This document shows positions 1 through 12,716 of a DNA stretch of 64,000 nt, piece by piece; position 1 is the stretch's first letter, and the number at the start of each line of letters is the position of its first letter. The notes below the pieces were generated by a model, which saw only the letters and a list, made by a program, of their open reading frames with translations, was not told where the DNA came from and did no database searches. The translations under genes were made by a program, and so were the position numbers. The stretch is taken from contig NC_135015.1 in NCBI RefSeq assembly GCF_051020955.1, forward strand, positions 5,591,616 through 5,655,615. Direction: 5' to 3'. The stretch comes from Megalopta genalis. Taxonomy: Eukaryota > Arthropoda > Insecta > Hymenoptera > Halictidae.

Positions 1-2500
1 TGGATGTGAAACGTGCTTGAGTAACAACGAATTCAGCTATCAGAGGTTCGAGTAATCTCTGATCTCCTAATTCGGAAACTATCGACACAGATTCGAAGCT
101 ACTTACAGCGTACTCTTCATCCAGTTGTGGGAGGTGGTTAACGCGAAGACAGCCGGGTAGCTGCCGCAGCAGCTCCCAATGCGATGGTTTAATCTGCTCG
201 GTTTTTTTCGGGCAGCCAGGGGGACACGGGACCGATTCGAGTGGAAGCCGGCGAACAAGGGTGGACCGATGATGGAGAGGGAGAGTAACGGGTTGCAGAA
301 GTACGTTCGAGGTCCGGTGAGCAAGGACGACAATAGGGGTGGGGTGCTCGGCGGGCTAAGGGGGGAGGGCGAGAGGAGTGAGAGAAAGCGGTCGGAAAAG
401 GAATTCGTTAGTGAAAACTGCTGCCCCGAGAATTGGGATGATCTTTTTACTTGAATTGTCGTCCGGATAAAGCGATGGAATGCGGTTACGCCGTGCTCTC
501 GCTCCACAACCAACAAAAGGAATTCGATCGTTAGCTCGCCGCTCGGAATGAAACTGTTACCCGGCCACCGGCGAACGTACGATGTACGCCTCGGCTTCCA
601 GAACTCCAGCTTACCACCACAAGATGCTTCCTTCCAGCCTCGAGATAATCTCTTCCCTCGCTCTTGGAATTTCCGATGATCGCTCTCGTTTTCGTGTCCA
701 ACTATGCTCTCCGCCCGTGGCTCCGCGTCGCTGAAAAGCGGAACGCATGTTACTGAATCTCCACCGCCGCCATTCTTCTCGTGCTTCTATTATATTAAAC
801 GTTTTATGGCCCGACAATGTTGTAATCTTCGCCCGCCGGAGTCTGCCGGATTTTTATTCGTCCCGCGGTCTTCGCAAAGATCGCGTCGGCTCGATTACGT
901 TCGCATTCTTCCGCCTTGTGCGCGACCTCGGATGACCGACTGTGTGGAATTTCGTGAAACCAGAATAATATTAATTCCATTTCGAACTTTTACGATTTGA
1001 TCCAGAAGAAAATCGTTGCCATCCAACTCGTTAAAATCGAAGCTTGTTCCGGAAGTGTTCGGAGCAGGAAAGAGATTAGGGGTACACGAGATTGAATTTG
1101 GCGGTATTTGGCGGGGCCCGGGAAATTATTCAATAATGGCGACCGGCGATAAAGATAATTCGTCGGGGAATGGAACCGTTAAAACCTTCCACGCGTTTCC
1201 CCGGGTGAAATTACTCCCGTGAAAAATCGCCGGCAAGGGGAGGAAAAGTTCTAAAAGGGGCAAAGAGCTCCATGAAATTAGTTCGAGCAAGTTTTCTCGC
1301 ATTTGACTTTATAACGTTCAATAAAATGGTCAGGGCCCTTTACCTCGCAAATTTCCGCAGCGAGAGCGTTCAAGTTCTTTCACTGAAAAATAATACAGGT
1401 TGATAGGCGAGAGGCGTGGGACGGGCTGGGGGGACGACGAGGGTGGCCCGTCAGGAAAGGAGCAGGGCTCCGAGTGATAAGAGCGAAATCGAACTCTCAA
1501 AGAGACCGATCGAACGGTAAAGCGTGCGGACAATGAGAGGGTAAATCGAGCCGAGTTGTCTAATGCATATTAATAAGGGGCCAGAACGTCCGCAACACTC
1601 GGGCTTCAATTCCAGCGCTGCTCGTTCCGCTCGCCTTTCCTAAGGAATTGTTACCACTTTCTTCTTCATCTGATACCGCTGTGACGGCCATAATTCCGCG
1701 CGATCAACTTCGTTCTTTTATTCAAACCGTTCCGGCCGCAGGGGAAACGTATTCGCCGGTATAATTAATTCCATGACTTTTCGCGAGATTAAATTCTATT
1801 GAATTACGCTAATACATTTTTCAGAGGCCACGGTCGTTTAAAGTAGATGCCACGAAAACCTGGCAACTAAAATTCTGCCACTTCTTTCTGTACAGAATGT
1901 TCCAATCGAAGCAGTCGACCGAAATATCTGTTTCGCTTATTGCACAAATTAAATTCTAAGCAGTAGAACAGCACAAGCAATAAGTGCAGAAATTATATTA
2001 GCCGGATTATTTCTTCTTTGTAATCGTTAACATTGCGTCACGAACATTATTATATTCTGTGGAATGAAGAAGACATAGTTATTGTGTACAGTCATTCCAC
2101 CGGATACGAATAATATACGGCTATGCAAAACAACGACGACAGTTCGGCGGGAGTAGAATAAATGTTTGATTGCGTATCCATAAATATTTTCGAAATATTT
2201 TACAAGCTCGAATCAACGATCCAGATCTACGAATTGCTTTCTATGGAGTACGAAGTCGGGTTTCGCTATCAGCGTTACTATATCCACCGCAGCATGCTTC
2301 TGTAATCGTTGAATTTATTGTTCAATCTCCGATACGGTTCTCGAAATATTGACTGTTACGCCGATCCAGCTGTGCACAACGAAACCACTGTTGCGAGTAA
2401 GATACTCCAATTTCTGTGGTAAATATTTCTCGAAAATACGAGTCGATCGACACTCTGTGCAACAGCCCCAAGAGATCCATTTTTTGACGTTTATATCGGC
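1..2500. other. Non-coding stretch, nothing recognised
   Basis: Mixed GC-rich (about 1-1560) and AT-rich (about 1740-2480) sequence. Short open frames occur on both strands but none has a recognisable domain, and several overlap in antisense as expected by chance in CpG-rich DNA. Intergenic or intronic DNA is the simplest reading. Confidence 0.5.
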
Positions 2501-2505
2501 GCGGC

Positions 2506-3343
2506 GCACAGTGCGGCCGTTAATGGACAAAATTAAAAAAAGTCACTGCTTCGTATCTATGCAAAACTATATGTATGACGTGTTAAAAAGTCTAAATAAT
2601 CATATTTAGCAACAGAATGTTCAAAACATTTAGCATCAGATGAATTTCAAGTATGGTCGCAGAGCGAATATTAGGAGGATCTAATAGCACGTTAGTTCAC
2701 ACCGCAGTTTATTTACGTTGCCTTACGAACAGGAAGCTATTTTACGATGTAACATTTATAGACGATGATTGCCAGATGTTATATGACTGTAATTAATCTA
2801 TAGCAATTTTGTAATTCTTACATGCAATATAATAATTAACACGAAGTAAAATAACCAAGTTTGATTTATTTTCGTACATTTAAAATAAGGATTTACAAAA
2901 ATGACTCAAAAATAACCCCACCTAACCGTGACCTAACCTTGAAGTAACCGTAACATAACTATGACCTAATCCTGACAAGCTGATCTAAAGCTGCCCTACA
3001 CTTTAGATAAAATTTGGAAAGAAACGGCTCAAAATATCCTGGGATTCTTATATCAACCTATTCGCCAGATAGTACATTTTGATACAATAAAAACTATTTT
3101 GCGAAAAGTTGCCAACAAAGAGTATGTTGGCATAGCCGGCCAATATTTTCGTACGCGGACATTCATTTACAAAAACGTAAGATTTGATTATCCAACAAAA
3201 AGTTAACAAGAATTTTTTTATGAAATCGTGTAATTTTTTGTATTCTCTTTAATACATTATTCAGGCATTTTAGTCGAGAATTGATTAGCTTGGAAGTTAT
3301 GATTTTTGTCCTGGATGCCTCATATAAGCGCCGCACTGTGCGG
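2506..3343. repeat. Possible element bounded by short GC-rich inverted repeats
   Basis: GCACAGTGCGGCCG at 2506-2519 is matched in inverted orientation by GCCGCACTGTGCGG at 3330-3343, and the sequence between is AT-rich, unlike the ends. Each end is itself nearly palindromic around CCGCAC/GTGCGG. This looks like an ~840-bp DNA transposon remnant or MITE. I could not define a clean target duplication, and no transposase is visible inside. Chance pairing of two GC-rich palindromes is the alternative. Confidence 0.35.
2913..2977 (+). repeat. 11-bp tandem repeat, TAACC type
   Basis: Five consecutive 11-mers follow the pattern TAACCNTGACC (2923-2933, 2934-2944, 2945-2955, 2956-2966, 2967-2977), preceded by a 10-base variant from 2913. 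They differ at two to four positions, so the array is old. The core CCTAACC resembles the insect telomere unit CCTAA, but the period is 11 and not 5. It is a short minisatellite or interstitial telomere-like repeat. Confidence 0.6.
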
Positions 3344-5574
3344 CGGCCGGCTTTCATCTTGCAAGCGTAACTGCTCGGTCACACACGAGCCACCGTCTAT
3401 ACGGTCAATTACACCGTTGCATGCTAACAGATCTGTACCTACAGCGGTTTCCATTTACCGTGTCATGCGCATACGACTCTAAACACCATTAGTGTTAATA
3501 CTCGCGCAATTAGGAAGCACCTAACAAAAACAGATCTTGTCAACGAACTCGGAAATTGAGTTATCAGTGCTTTCTAACGGTACCAAGGTAATGTACACCG
3601 CATGTACATGTTGTTAGTTACTAAAGCACGGTTCACCGTGATCGCAACATTGTAAACCTCTTGCCAATTACGCGAAACGAGAATCTCCTCGTTCTAATTT
3701 GGTAGCGTCATTAATGGACTCGTAATTCGACGACTGTACCTATCGATGATGCTTTGTTAGAAGACACGTGTAACGCGGAAACGTGTTTTCCAAATGTTAG
3801 CAAGCTCAGAAACGGACTTATTGAAAGTTGGTTGTATTCTGTTCGTTCGAATATGAGTTTCTCTTGAATATGACGATGTTTGCGTTTCCATTGACTGGCG
3901 CATGGTGGCCATCGTGGAAGTGTGAGCGCGGCGAAGCCAATCGCAGAAGAGGAATTTCCCCAGCGGAAAACTGTGCATTTGTTCTGGAATTCCTGAACAT
4001 CCCGAGCGTTAACTTTTAAATGCTGCTGTGGGTTTTGGTGTACCATTACAATTTTATTTCTGAAGTGCAATATCGTGTTATCTGTGAGGATAAAAGTATT
4101 CTCCATGAATTGCCGCAAAACTGGAGTCGAACAGAGATGTATTTCTCTCCCACACTTTCTTCTGTCCTTTTTATCGTATCGCGTGCCTCACTGTCATTCT
4201 CATAAATGCATATAATTCGTAATCTACCTGTGAAATAGGTCTGCGCATGATGTCCAACTGTCTAGGAACTCCTGGAACTAGGTTAACGATAGTTTGACCG
4301 TGTTTGAGAGCAACGGAGAATAATTGTACCTATACCAGCGCTAGATTTCAACAAAGAGAAACCGAAATTCTCAACCTAAAGATCGTACGTATTTAAATCG
4401 CAGATGATTTCTGTCGAAAGTTCGAGTTGTTGGGAAATCAGCGCGAATCAGCAGATTCGAAAGAAAATAGCCGCGTTCGTGTGCCGCGACCATTCGAGAA
4501 ACGCGCACGGAATGCAGATGAGTCGAAAGAAGTCACCGATACGGCTTCGGCTTGGCTCAGCTAGGCGTCGCGAGCCGCAGCCGTGGGTGTTCCCGCGGGC
4601 AGATCCTCTTGACATCGACACCTACTCGCATCATCGGAGTTTTAATCAAATTACTCGGCTTCAAGGGGCGAGCGTGTCACTAAGCTTTTGCTTCGACCTA
4701 ATCGAATGAGAGAGGTCTCCTTGTGCCTACACGCTTTGCTCCCTCGCGCTGTTGCGCGTCACGGCGACGTGCCCGTCCGCGTCTTGCGCAAGCGGATCTC
4801 CGAGGAGCACGCGGATACAGATGGAAGAGCGGGGGCATGGCGACAGGAGAGGGGAGAGTGTCCTTTGAGGATATTCATGAGAGGATTACCATGTGAAACG
4901 CCAAGCCGGAGCTTCTTCTCTTTTCGCCAGTTCCAACCCACTTCCTCCCTCTCCCTCTCCTCGCCATCTTCCAGCGGGGTCCTAGCCACCTTTTACTTTC
5001 TCGCGCGAAATCGTTCTTTCTAGTCCGAGGAGCTCTGGGAATTTAACTCGCTCGGTTACCGAGACAATTTACAGCTCCCCGTGAGTCTGCTTGTCTTTTA
5101 ACCGGCCGCTTGAAAGCTCTCGACGATCGACTCGATAAATCGTCAGGTATTTATCTCGACAAGGAATCGCGGTGACATCCTTGGCTGTCGGAAGAAAAGT
5201 TATGTAGGTTACCGTTAGGGCAAACAGGAAAAGCAAGGTGGAAGTGGAATTGGAGGTCCGATGATTGCGTCAATCTTGATTGCTATTATAGTTAGATCAC
5301 CTGCATTCAGGTGCAGATAGCTTGCTTTATAGTGACATAGACGACCCATAAAATGACATAATAAGTTCTTCATTAAGTCTCATCTCTTCCTAATGTCAAT
5401 TTGTCGCTACTTGCAAATTTCAGAGTATATTATTCTGATATTTTGAGGAAAATCGATCTTACACTTTATTACACTTTATTATTAATTATTATTATACTTA
5501 CGACTTATTATCTCTATTATTAACTATTGTTATCAATGCAGAAATATATAACGTAAAGATGTGAGAAATATTTG
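3344..5574. other. Non-coding stretch, nothing recognised
   Basis: AT-rich at first, becoming GC-rich around 4440-5040, with overlapping open frames on both strands that carry no recognisable domain. No repeat or RNA gene was seen. Confidence 0.45.
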
Positions 5575-5578
5575 TTAC

Positions 5579-5985
5579 GAAAAGGGTTCCCTTTGTCAAT
5601 TTGACACACATGAATTTCACGAGCAGGAGACTTGTCGAAATACCTAGAAGCTAGAGGTAGCTCGAATCTATTACTTTGGAAGAATTTTGAATGGATGTGT
5701 GCGATAACAAGCAATTGAAAACTTGAACGATGAGTAACACTAAACGATTTTACTGCAGTATTCTAACGCAAATGTACATAGTGCACGCTGCGGTAAGCGT
5801 AAAAAAGCAGTTCGTCCGACACATCGTACCATTCTGTGTAAAAAATGTGATGAGAACATTGTATAAATATGTTTTCCTTTATTTTCATTAAAATATTTAG
5901 TAAAAATATTGTTTGCCTCTTATGATACTGCTTTTTTATGATAGTGTCATTTACGATAGTGTCAATTTGACACATAAGGGACCCG
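5579..5985. mobile_element. Probable piggyBac-like MITE (TTAA target)
   Basis: The left end GGGTTCCCTTTGTCAATTTG and the right end, read on the other strand as CGGGTCCCTTATGTGTCAAA, form imperfect terminal inverted repeats. TTAA follows at 5986-5989 and its decayed counterpart TTAC sits at 5575-5578. Immediately inside each end is the palindrome TGTCAATTTGACA. The ~400-bp interior is AT-rich and non-coding. TTAA target duplication is the hallmark of piggyBac-type transposition, so the class is inferred from the target site only. Confidence 0.5.
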
Positions 5986-5989
5986 TTAA

Positions 5990-8900
5990 TTTGAAAGAAT
6001 AAGAGGGAAGGGTGAAATTATCTTTTTCGTTAGAAGTCAATTTAATTTGTGGCGAATGAAATGTACATGTTGTATTTAATCCCGATCTCATCGATGTGTA
6101 CAGCTTGTAAAACATTGATTCGTTTGAGAATTATTTTTCCCACAGTGTACAAACAAGAGTGATAAAGAAAAAATATGTCGATCATGCTTGTTGATTTTCC
6201 ATTATGCATTCAGATTCGTCAAAATCTGTAACGTTCCGGATCGAGCTCTCGAAAGCAAAGCCACGCAACTCGTAGAACGCGGCAGTTCTCCTTTTCCCGG
6301 GTAAATCATAAATAAGCTTTTATTCGTAGCAGGGCGCGCTATTCTCTCTTCTCTATGCTAATATTGTACGTTCATTCCCGCACGCAAAATTGCCGCAGTA
6401 GCCCATTTTAATCTCGCAATGTCAGTCGTAATTCCGCGACGCTATAAAAGCACCCACGATATCCTCCACCTAATATCATCCGGGTGTTTATGCACGGGCG
6501 TTAATTTACCGGCGCGAATATGATTACACCTATTGTCCCGTCTCGCCAGACAATCCCCGGTCTCTTGAAGCGTAGACCGTGGAGCGACATGAAAACGTCG
6601 AGGAACGTGGTGTGGCCCGTCAACGACGTCTTCCTTTTTCGTCAATCACGACCCCCCTCCCCCCCTAGGTTGATGAGGACGAGGAGCGACCGACCGTTCG
6701 CTCGATTCGACTATGATGAACGACGAGTTTTCGCTCCGCCCTTATCAATATGCATTAGAGGAGCCTGGCCGACTTACCTACTCCTCGTCGACCGCTTTTC
6801 GAGCCACTCGAGCCGAGTCACTGTTCCACGGTCCCCGTTCCCTTTTCCTTCTTTCTCTTTTTTACTGACGAGAATCTCGCCGAGGGATTTTCCTCGCCTA
6901 ATGAACGTACCAAGTAACCGTGCCGCGGCGAGAGGGGATGCCGGTAACGCGTCGCCATCCACGCTGAATTTCATTTAAAATTTCGCAAGAGCGCCGCTTG
7001 ATCCGTAGCCCCGATTGGCCGGGGCCCGGATCCCCAATTTTCCCGGTCACCAGTTGAATTCGATTTCAAGAATTTTGCAACAGCGCGCCGCGGGAATAGC
7101 CGTCTTGATTGACCGCGTTTGGTTCGAGTGTTTTCTTGTTAGCTTCATTCACGGCGCACTGTCGAATCGAGCTCGAAAACTTTTGGAGGGCGCAGCTCGT
7201 TCGAAGCCTCGATTGACTGAAATCAAAATATTTGTACTTCCGTTTCTCGCGTCACTATTTTGATTCGCGGCGCAGTGCGCAGTTTGTTGAGCTATGAAGT
7301 GCACTCGGCCGAACCTGCGGCTATTTTGGAAATATGAATAGCTACTCTTTTCATTGATTTCTTCTAGCTGGAATCAGCGACGCGACCGTGTTAACGACTG
7401 GAGTTCGTTATAAATCTAGACGAATGTGTATTTGTTCTTCTAATAATGCCGATAAGTGGAGATCAATACAGCATTCTGTCGGACAGGATAGCTAACAAAA
7501 TACGCAACCATACAGTTTCTGAAGTGTCCGGTAGCAATCAAAGGGATCACAGAATTTTGTAACAGAAACGAGGATTCCTCGAGGCCCGGCCCTCCAATTG
7601 CACACGCATAAATTCACAAATCGAAAGTACAGCGCGCACCTGCTCGGCAAAGCGCGAACGTTCCAACCGTCCGTGTGTTGACGATCGATCTCTTTTCCCA
7701 ACAGCCATTATCGAGGTTCGACTGGAAGCGGAAAGAATCGCGTCGGCTGATCAATATCCATGAGATATAACCGGATAATCAAAGTCAGGAATTTCGCAGC
7801 GTCCCATATTACGTTCTTTCAATCTTCCGTTCTCTGTTCTGGCTGTTGAAGGGGCGCGGAAAAGGGTAGGGAGGGGGGAGAAGGGGTCAAGGGGGCCGTA
7901 CGATGAAACGCACCAGCCATCCCCGACTGTTATTCGGCGCGGCCGAATATACGGGGCCCTCCGACCTCGGTCCCCGTGAAAAATATGAGGCGATACATGA
8001 GAGGGCTGAACGGAAAAGAGAGGGAGACGAGGAAGCACGGGGTGGAAAGCGGCGAGCAAAGCGTTCTTTCACATGCTAATCCACCAGGCGGGCTACGTTC
8101 ATGAATACCTACGGTCAAAGCACATCCCTCTTTATCTCTGTGTGTCTCTCTTGTCCCCGCTCTCTCTATCTCCCTCGCCCTCTCTCTTTCTCTCTTTCTC
8201 TTCCACGTCCCTGTCTTTCCTCCCTTTACCTTTTACCTTTTCCCGCTGTCTCCGTCCTCCTTTTCGGCTTGCCGGTCGCCTACGTTCTCTGTACCGTAAG
8301 GTACATCGTTGCACAGCCATCCTCCCCCGCCACGGCTGCCCCTGTCGCGCCTACGAGAACCCTCTCTGTGAACCGCCCTCCTTCCCCGTGCAACCTCCGC
8401 GCAGCCCCGTACGGCTAGGAGGCATCGCTGCACCAGCGACAGCAAGAAAGGCCCTCGAGAAATGGCGCTGCTTTGTGTCCCGAATTTGTGCCGCGCCGTT
8501 CTCCGTGTTCCTTTACGAGGGACGATAAGTCAGAAGCTTCTCGTTCGCTCACTCGCTCTATCCTCTATACTCGCGCGTTCCCACTGCTACTCTTCGGTAC
8601 ACTGACCTTTCCTCTTCCGACGTCTTCCTTAGGCGCCCTTCTGTCCGTCGGACCTCACTTCCGGATCCGCGAATGGCGCAACAGTTATCGATCTCTGCAC
8701 GACGAACGACTGATCACCATTCCGCCTGGTAATCGACGAATCGATTCTAAATGTGCTACCAGACACATCTTCTAGCTGATGCTGACAGTTGCGTCTATGC
8801 TTCTCTTTGCAGTAGACGAAGCTGTATCAAAAGCTGTATAAAAATATAGCAATTGCTTCGGAACGCATAATAATCATTAGCAAATCCTGATGTTAGTTTC

Positions 8901-10555
8901 CAGAACACCTCAAGAATCGTCCGTAACATCCTTAAAGAATAATTTCATTTATTTGCGTAACATTTTAAAATGTTGTAACAATTTTGGCACGTGTGTTCCT
9001 TTCCTCCATCAGATGCCTGAGTTTATGCCAAAGGAACAAACCAGCAAGATAAAATCAACTATTCAAGTGAGACGCGTTAAAAACCGCGCAAAGAAATTAT
9101 GGGATCTGTCCTGTCGGTGCCAAAATGCTCACACCGGTGGACATGCCAACGAATGTCCTTTCTCTTCGGGAACGAAAAACTTTCGCCAAAATGGCGCCAA
9201 GAGAAATGGCAATCCAGGTACGTTTGTCTGCAGCAGAAGAGGAAATTTTCCATTTCTACGACCCCACTCCCTTGTCGAACCAGACTTTTTCGTTCTGGAG
9301 AAACCATCCGCAACCCTCGTACCATTAGGTACCATACCCGATGATGGCAGAGCGGACCACTCGACCTTCTCCAGTAACCTCATCCATGCTCCCACGTTTT
9401 CGTCGAATTATCCTCGTATTATACGACAGAACCGCGGCGGATCTAATTCCGACGCGTTTCACGGTATGCTTAATGAACCACCGCACAGTAACCTGTTTCC
9501 TTGGGAATTTATTGCAAGCGTATTCCGCGCGCGTGTGCGTATCGAACTACCGAGCTCCTACGAGAATAGCACTCGAGGCCCGTAACGTTCGCATACTAAA
9601 TTATGCTTACTTTTTATGGGCCGACTTTCTGGCGAATGCTTTGTACGATTCCGACGTGTCGTATTAATTTCATTCTGGATAGAGTTTAATTGGTTTGCGT
9701 CAGCGTTCCACTATGCTGGTTTTCTTGTGGTCGGAACGATTTTATAACATGCTTCCTGGTACGTTCTTCAATAAACGATGAACAGGTTTATACGTGACCT
9801 CTATAGCGGTTGGTTGGCTACGTTCGAGGAAAGTTTATTTTCATTATATTTTTAGTAACTAAAACTGTCATTTCTTAGCGTGCTCCTTTATGAATTTAGT
9901 CATTCTTATTCCTCGCAAAGTTTTTATATTTTTCTCTCAAACCTTAACAAATTATACCAATTCGGTTCAGTTCTTTTTAATAGCATTTTTAGCTGGTACG
10001 GAAAGGGTTAAATACAATTCTTGTTGAAATAATCTCCCTTTAGACTAGGAGACCATGATTTTCTCTTCTTTTTTCTGTATTAATTTACATATTATTAAAA
10101 ATTTATATTACAGGTATTAAATATAGATTTTATTCTGTTAAAAATAACTAAAAATTAAAACTATATCTTTTATTAAATATTAAATTATTTAATATGTAAC
10201 TATTTAACAATTTTTAAGACGTCTTTCATGTTCCCCGTACGTTCTCCCTTCACATTGAAAGACCAAGATCTTTTTAACCATTGTTTCTTCCATTACCTGT
10301 AAGACGTCTTCTATGTCCTACTAGGTTCTCCCTTCAAAGTAGAAGATCAAGCACTTCCTTTACCATTACTTCTTCCTCACCACCCTTGAAATCTAAAACA
10401 TCCTTTACGTTCCCCTAGATTCTCCCTTCGAACCATCAGATCAATCTCCACCTTTACCATGACTCATTCCCCATCATTCCCTTAAATTCCACAAGCCCCA
10501 ACGATTCTTCCTATCGCGCGATAACATCGAACACAATTCCCAGTTACATAAGACT
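5990..10555. other. Non-coding stretch with a pyrimidine-rich tract
   Basis: No gene or named element recognised. Pyrimidine-rich low-complexity DNA lies at about 8120-8260 and explains the serine/leucine/proline-rich open frames there. Sequence from about 9830 to 10250 is strongly AT-rich. From 10250 to 10470 three loosely similar stretches with CTTCC and ACGTTC-type motifs recur about every 80-100 bases, too degenerate to call a repeat array with confidence. Confidence 0.4.
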
Positions 10556-11310
10556 GCTATCCCCCGCAGCCGGTGTTCCAAAACGCGGAAATAGGCCAAG
10601 GCACCGAGGCGTCACAGGGGGAACCGCAAAGCGTCGGTCCGAGCCGGATCGTCTGCGACCACGGACACTCGGAATAATCCATCTGGGCTGCCGAAAAATG
10701 GCACGACGAGGACGGAGCAGGGTTTTGCGCTGGTTCGAGGCCGGTCTCCGGTTTTCCCAGGCCGGGTTCCCGGAGCAATGCTACTTTTTTCTCATCGGTC
10801 GGCGGCTCTGCCTCCGCTCCGCACGCCTCTGTTCGCCTCCGCTCGCGGAGGAGAGGGCTGCCGGCGTCACCGCAGGAGTCGAAAAACGCCGCGGTCGTTC
10901 AATTTCGTACCGCGAGCACCGCGTAATTGGGAGCATGCTCGGCGGGCTCGTTGCCGAGAATTTAGTTCCGGTTCGCGGTGGGCGGCGGGCTCGTGTGCGG
11001 CTGTCCGTGTGCCCGTCGTCGCCGATGGTGGATAGTCGGTGTGGTGATACCAGCGGCGGTGACCGTGGTCTGGGACGCGGATCACCGGGGAGGTGGCAGC
11101 GAGGGTGGTGGTGGAGGATGTGTGCGTGGATGTGTGGGTGGGTCAGAAGAGGGCAGGAGAGGAAGCCCGACGGTGTACCGGGGCGATGTCGGCTGGCGGA
11201 GTGTGCGAAAGGGATGGCGATCCCACGTGCTGCGCTCCCATGCATAGAGAGGGCTCATGTTTCCCTAATGCAGCCCGATAAATATTTAAGCATAACGTAA
11301 TCGGTCGGAT
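10556..11310. promoter_or_regulatory. CpG-rich block, possible promoter or 5' exon region
   Basis: About 750 bases are markedly richer in G, C and CpG than the AT-rich DNA on the left. Open frames of up to 200 codons exist on both strands at once (plus 10698-11300, minus 10781-11245), which is what high GC alone produces. No TATA box, initiator or homologous exon could be assigned. It may be a transcription-start region or simply a GC-rich patch; in genomes with little CpG methylation such a patch is weak evidence. Confidence 0.25.
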
Positions 11311-12330
11311 TATCCGGTGAGAGAAAGGGAGACCGGAGACGGCCCGGCAAGACGGTACCGAGCGAGAACGAGAAACGGGGACGAGGACGCAATCCGTAAT
11401 GCTCGGTCATGTTCCCTATTGGCTCGCGAAATAGCGTCTTTCGTAATCCCGTACAACGCGGCCCGTAGTACCGACCCACGGATTGGAATTTATCTAATAC
11501 GCCGCTTTGGCTTTAGCTTCGCCGAGGGTTGGAATTTTTATTCGGCTTATGTCCTGGAAATTGTTTCCGCCAGCATGTGCGAGGATCACCGTGCCGAACG
11601 TATCCTACATGCTCGCCGGAACGGATCCGCGGAGCACTGAGAAACGATGCTTATAGTTCGAGATGGTGCTATCTATTAGCTCGTAGAACGTGTCGACCCT
11701 ATCGTTGTTAATGAGCTACTCGATTGTAGAATATTAGTCGTACTTCTCGGGAACCGCTCATTTATTCCGTTAAATGTAGCTGTAATGATATAGCATTAGC
11801 GGCTGGTTTGGCGCTGATGTTGGACTAGCGTGAGGAAATTGTTTGTTAAGTATACGGTATCGTGTGCAGCCGGACCCCTACACGTGCCGAATGTCTGGCC
11901 TGATCACACGGCACCGTTTCTGATATTATATACAGTGAACCTGACGGTTTTTCTAATTACTGCTTGACATGTGACTGGAGATTGAACTGCGTTAGAGGGT
12001 CTAAATAGACATAGTTCTGGAAACTCGGTCGCTTGTTTGGAGTTTTGTTTGCGATTCGGGCTTTGTTTGCAGTTATACTATGCTGGCTTTCGACGCTCAT
12101 ACCTGGATTTATATTGTTCAAGAATCAACAAATTGGCGAAAGTAGGATTATCAAGCGACTCGTGAAAACGAGAACAGGTGACTTTTTAAAAATTAAAGTA
12201 AACTTCTAGTTTCTCGCAAAAAATGAAAACTGGCACAGTAAACCCTGGAATAAAAAATGAAACGAGAGATCAACGGAAAAGAGTAACAAAACAAAACCTC
12301 AGTTAGCCCAAAAAGTCAGTCTCTTCTGCA
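11311..12330. other. Non-coding stretch, nothing recognised
   Basis: Composition falls from GC-rich to neutral. No domain-bearing open frame, tandem repeat or paired inverted repeat was seen. Confidence 0.4.
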
Positions 12331-12396
12331 GGGTGTCGTCGAAATAGGTGATCAAATTTCGGTATCGTACACCCTGTACCCCCCTTAGAATGAGAA

Positions 12397-12716
12397 AAGG
12401 TCATATAAACACTCATCTGGAATCTTTTCGTTTTGGAGATAATTGCAAACTATAGTTAGGTAATCAATAGTAAGATAATACTATCCACAATGTTGCAACG
12501 CTAAAAAATTTGTTTGTCACGGCATGTGACAAAATTCGAAATACACCAAGACTTTTTGAACGTATTCGACAGTCTAGACAGCACAGAGATCTCATTTTCA
12601 GCAATTTCTTTAAGCAAGCTACAAGTCTTTAAAATCTATTCTCGCAAACAAAAACTATTTGTCTCGAAAACGAAGAGTTTTCGGACCTATGTTTATATGA
12701 CCTCTTTCCATGTTTA
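12397..12716. mobile_element. Decayed element with ~45-bp inverted repeats
   Basis: The motif AGGTCATATAAACA at about 12408 and its inverted match at about 12694-12707 sit in arms of roughly 45 bases that also share TCTTTTCGTTTT-like and TCTTCGTTTTCG-like sequence, at about 75-80 % identity by eye. Just upstream, at 12334-12383, a short GGGTGT...ACACCC inverted pair also occurs. The interior has no transposase. This is consistent with an old non-autonomous DNA element, class unknown. Confidence 0.45.

Noticed and set aside
2089..2160. Possible fifth locus of the ~30-bp minisatellite (GTACAGTCATTCCACCGG, GAGTAGAATA)
   Set aside because: Only two or three weak units; similarity is no better than expected for short motifs in AT-rich DNA.
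8073..8528. Serine/leucine/proline-rich open frame
   Set aside because: Explained by the pyrimidine-rich low-complexity tract at 8120-8260.
9985..10012. Possible right end of a TTAA MITE (GGTACGGAAAGGGTTAA)
   Set aside because: No left counterpart was found in the preceding kilobase.
10698..11300. 200-codon plus-strand open frame in the CpG-rich block
   Set aside because: GC-rich DNA has few stop codons; three other frames are open at the same place and the product is arginine/glycine-rich without a domain.
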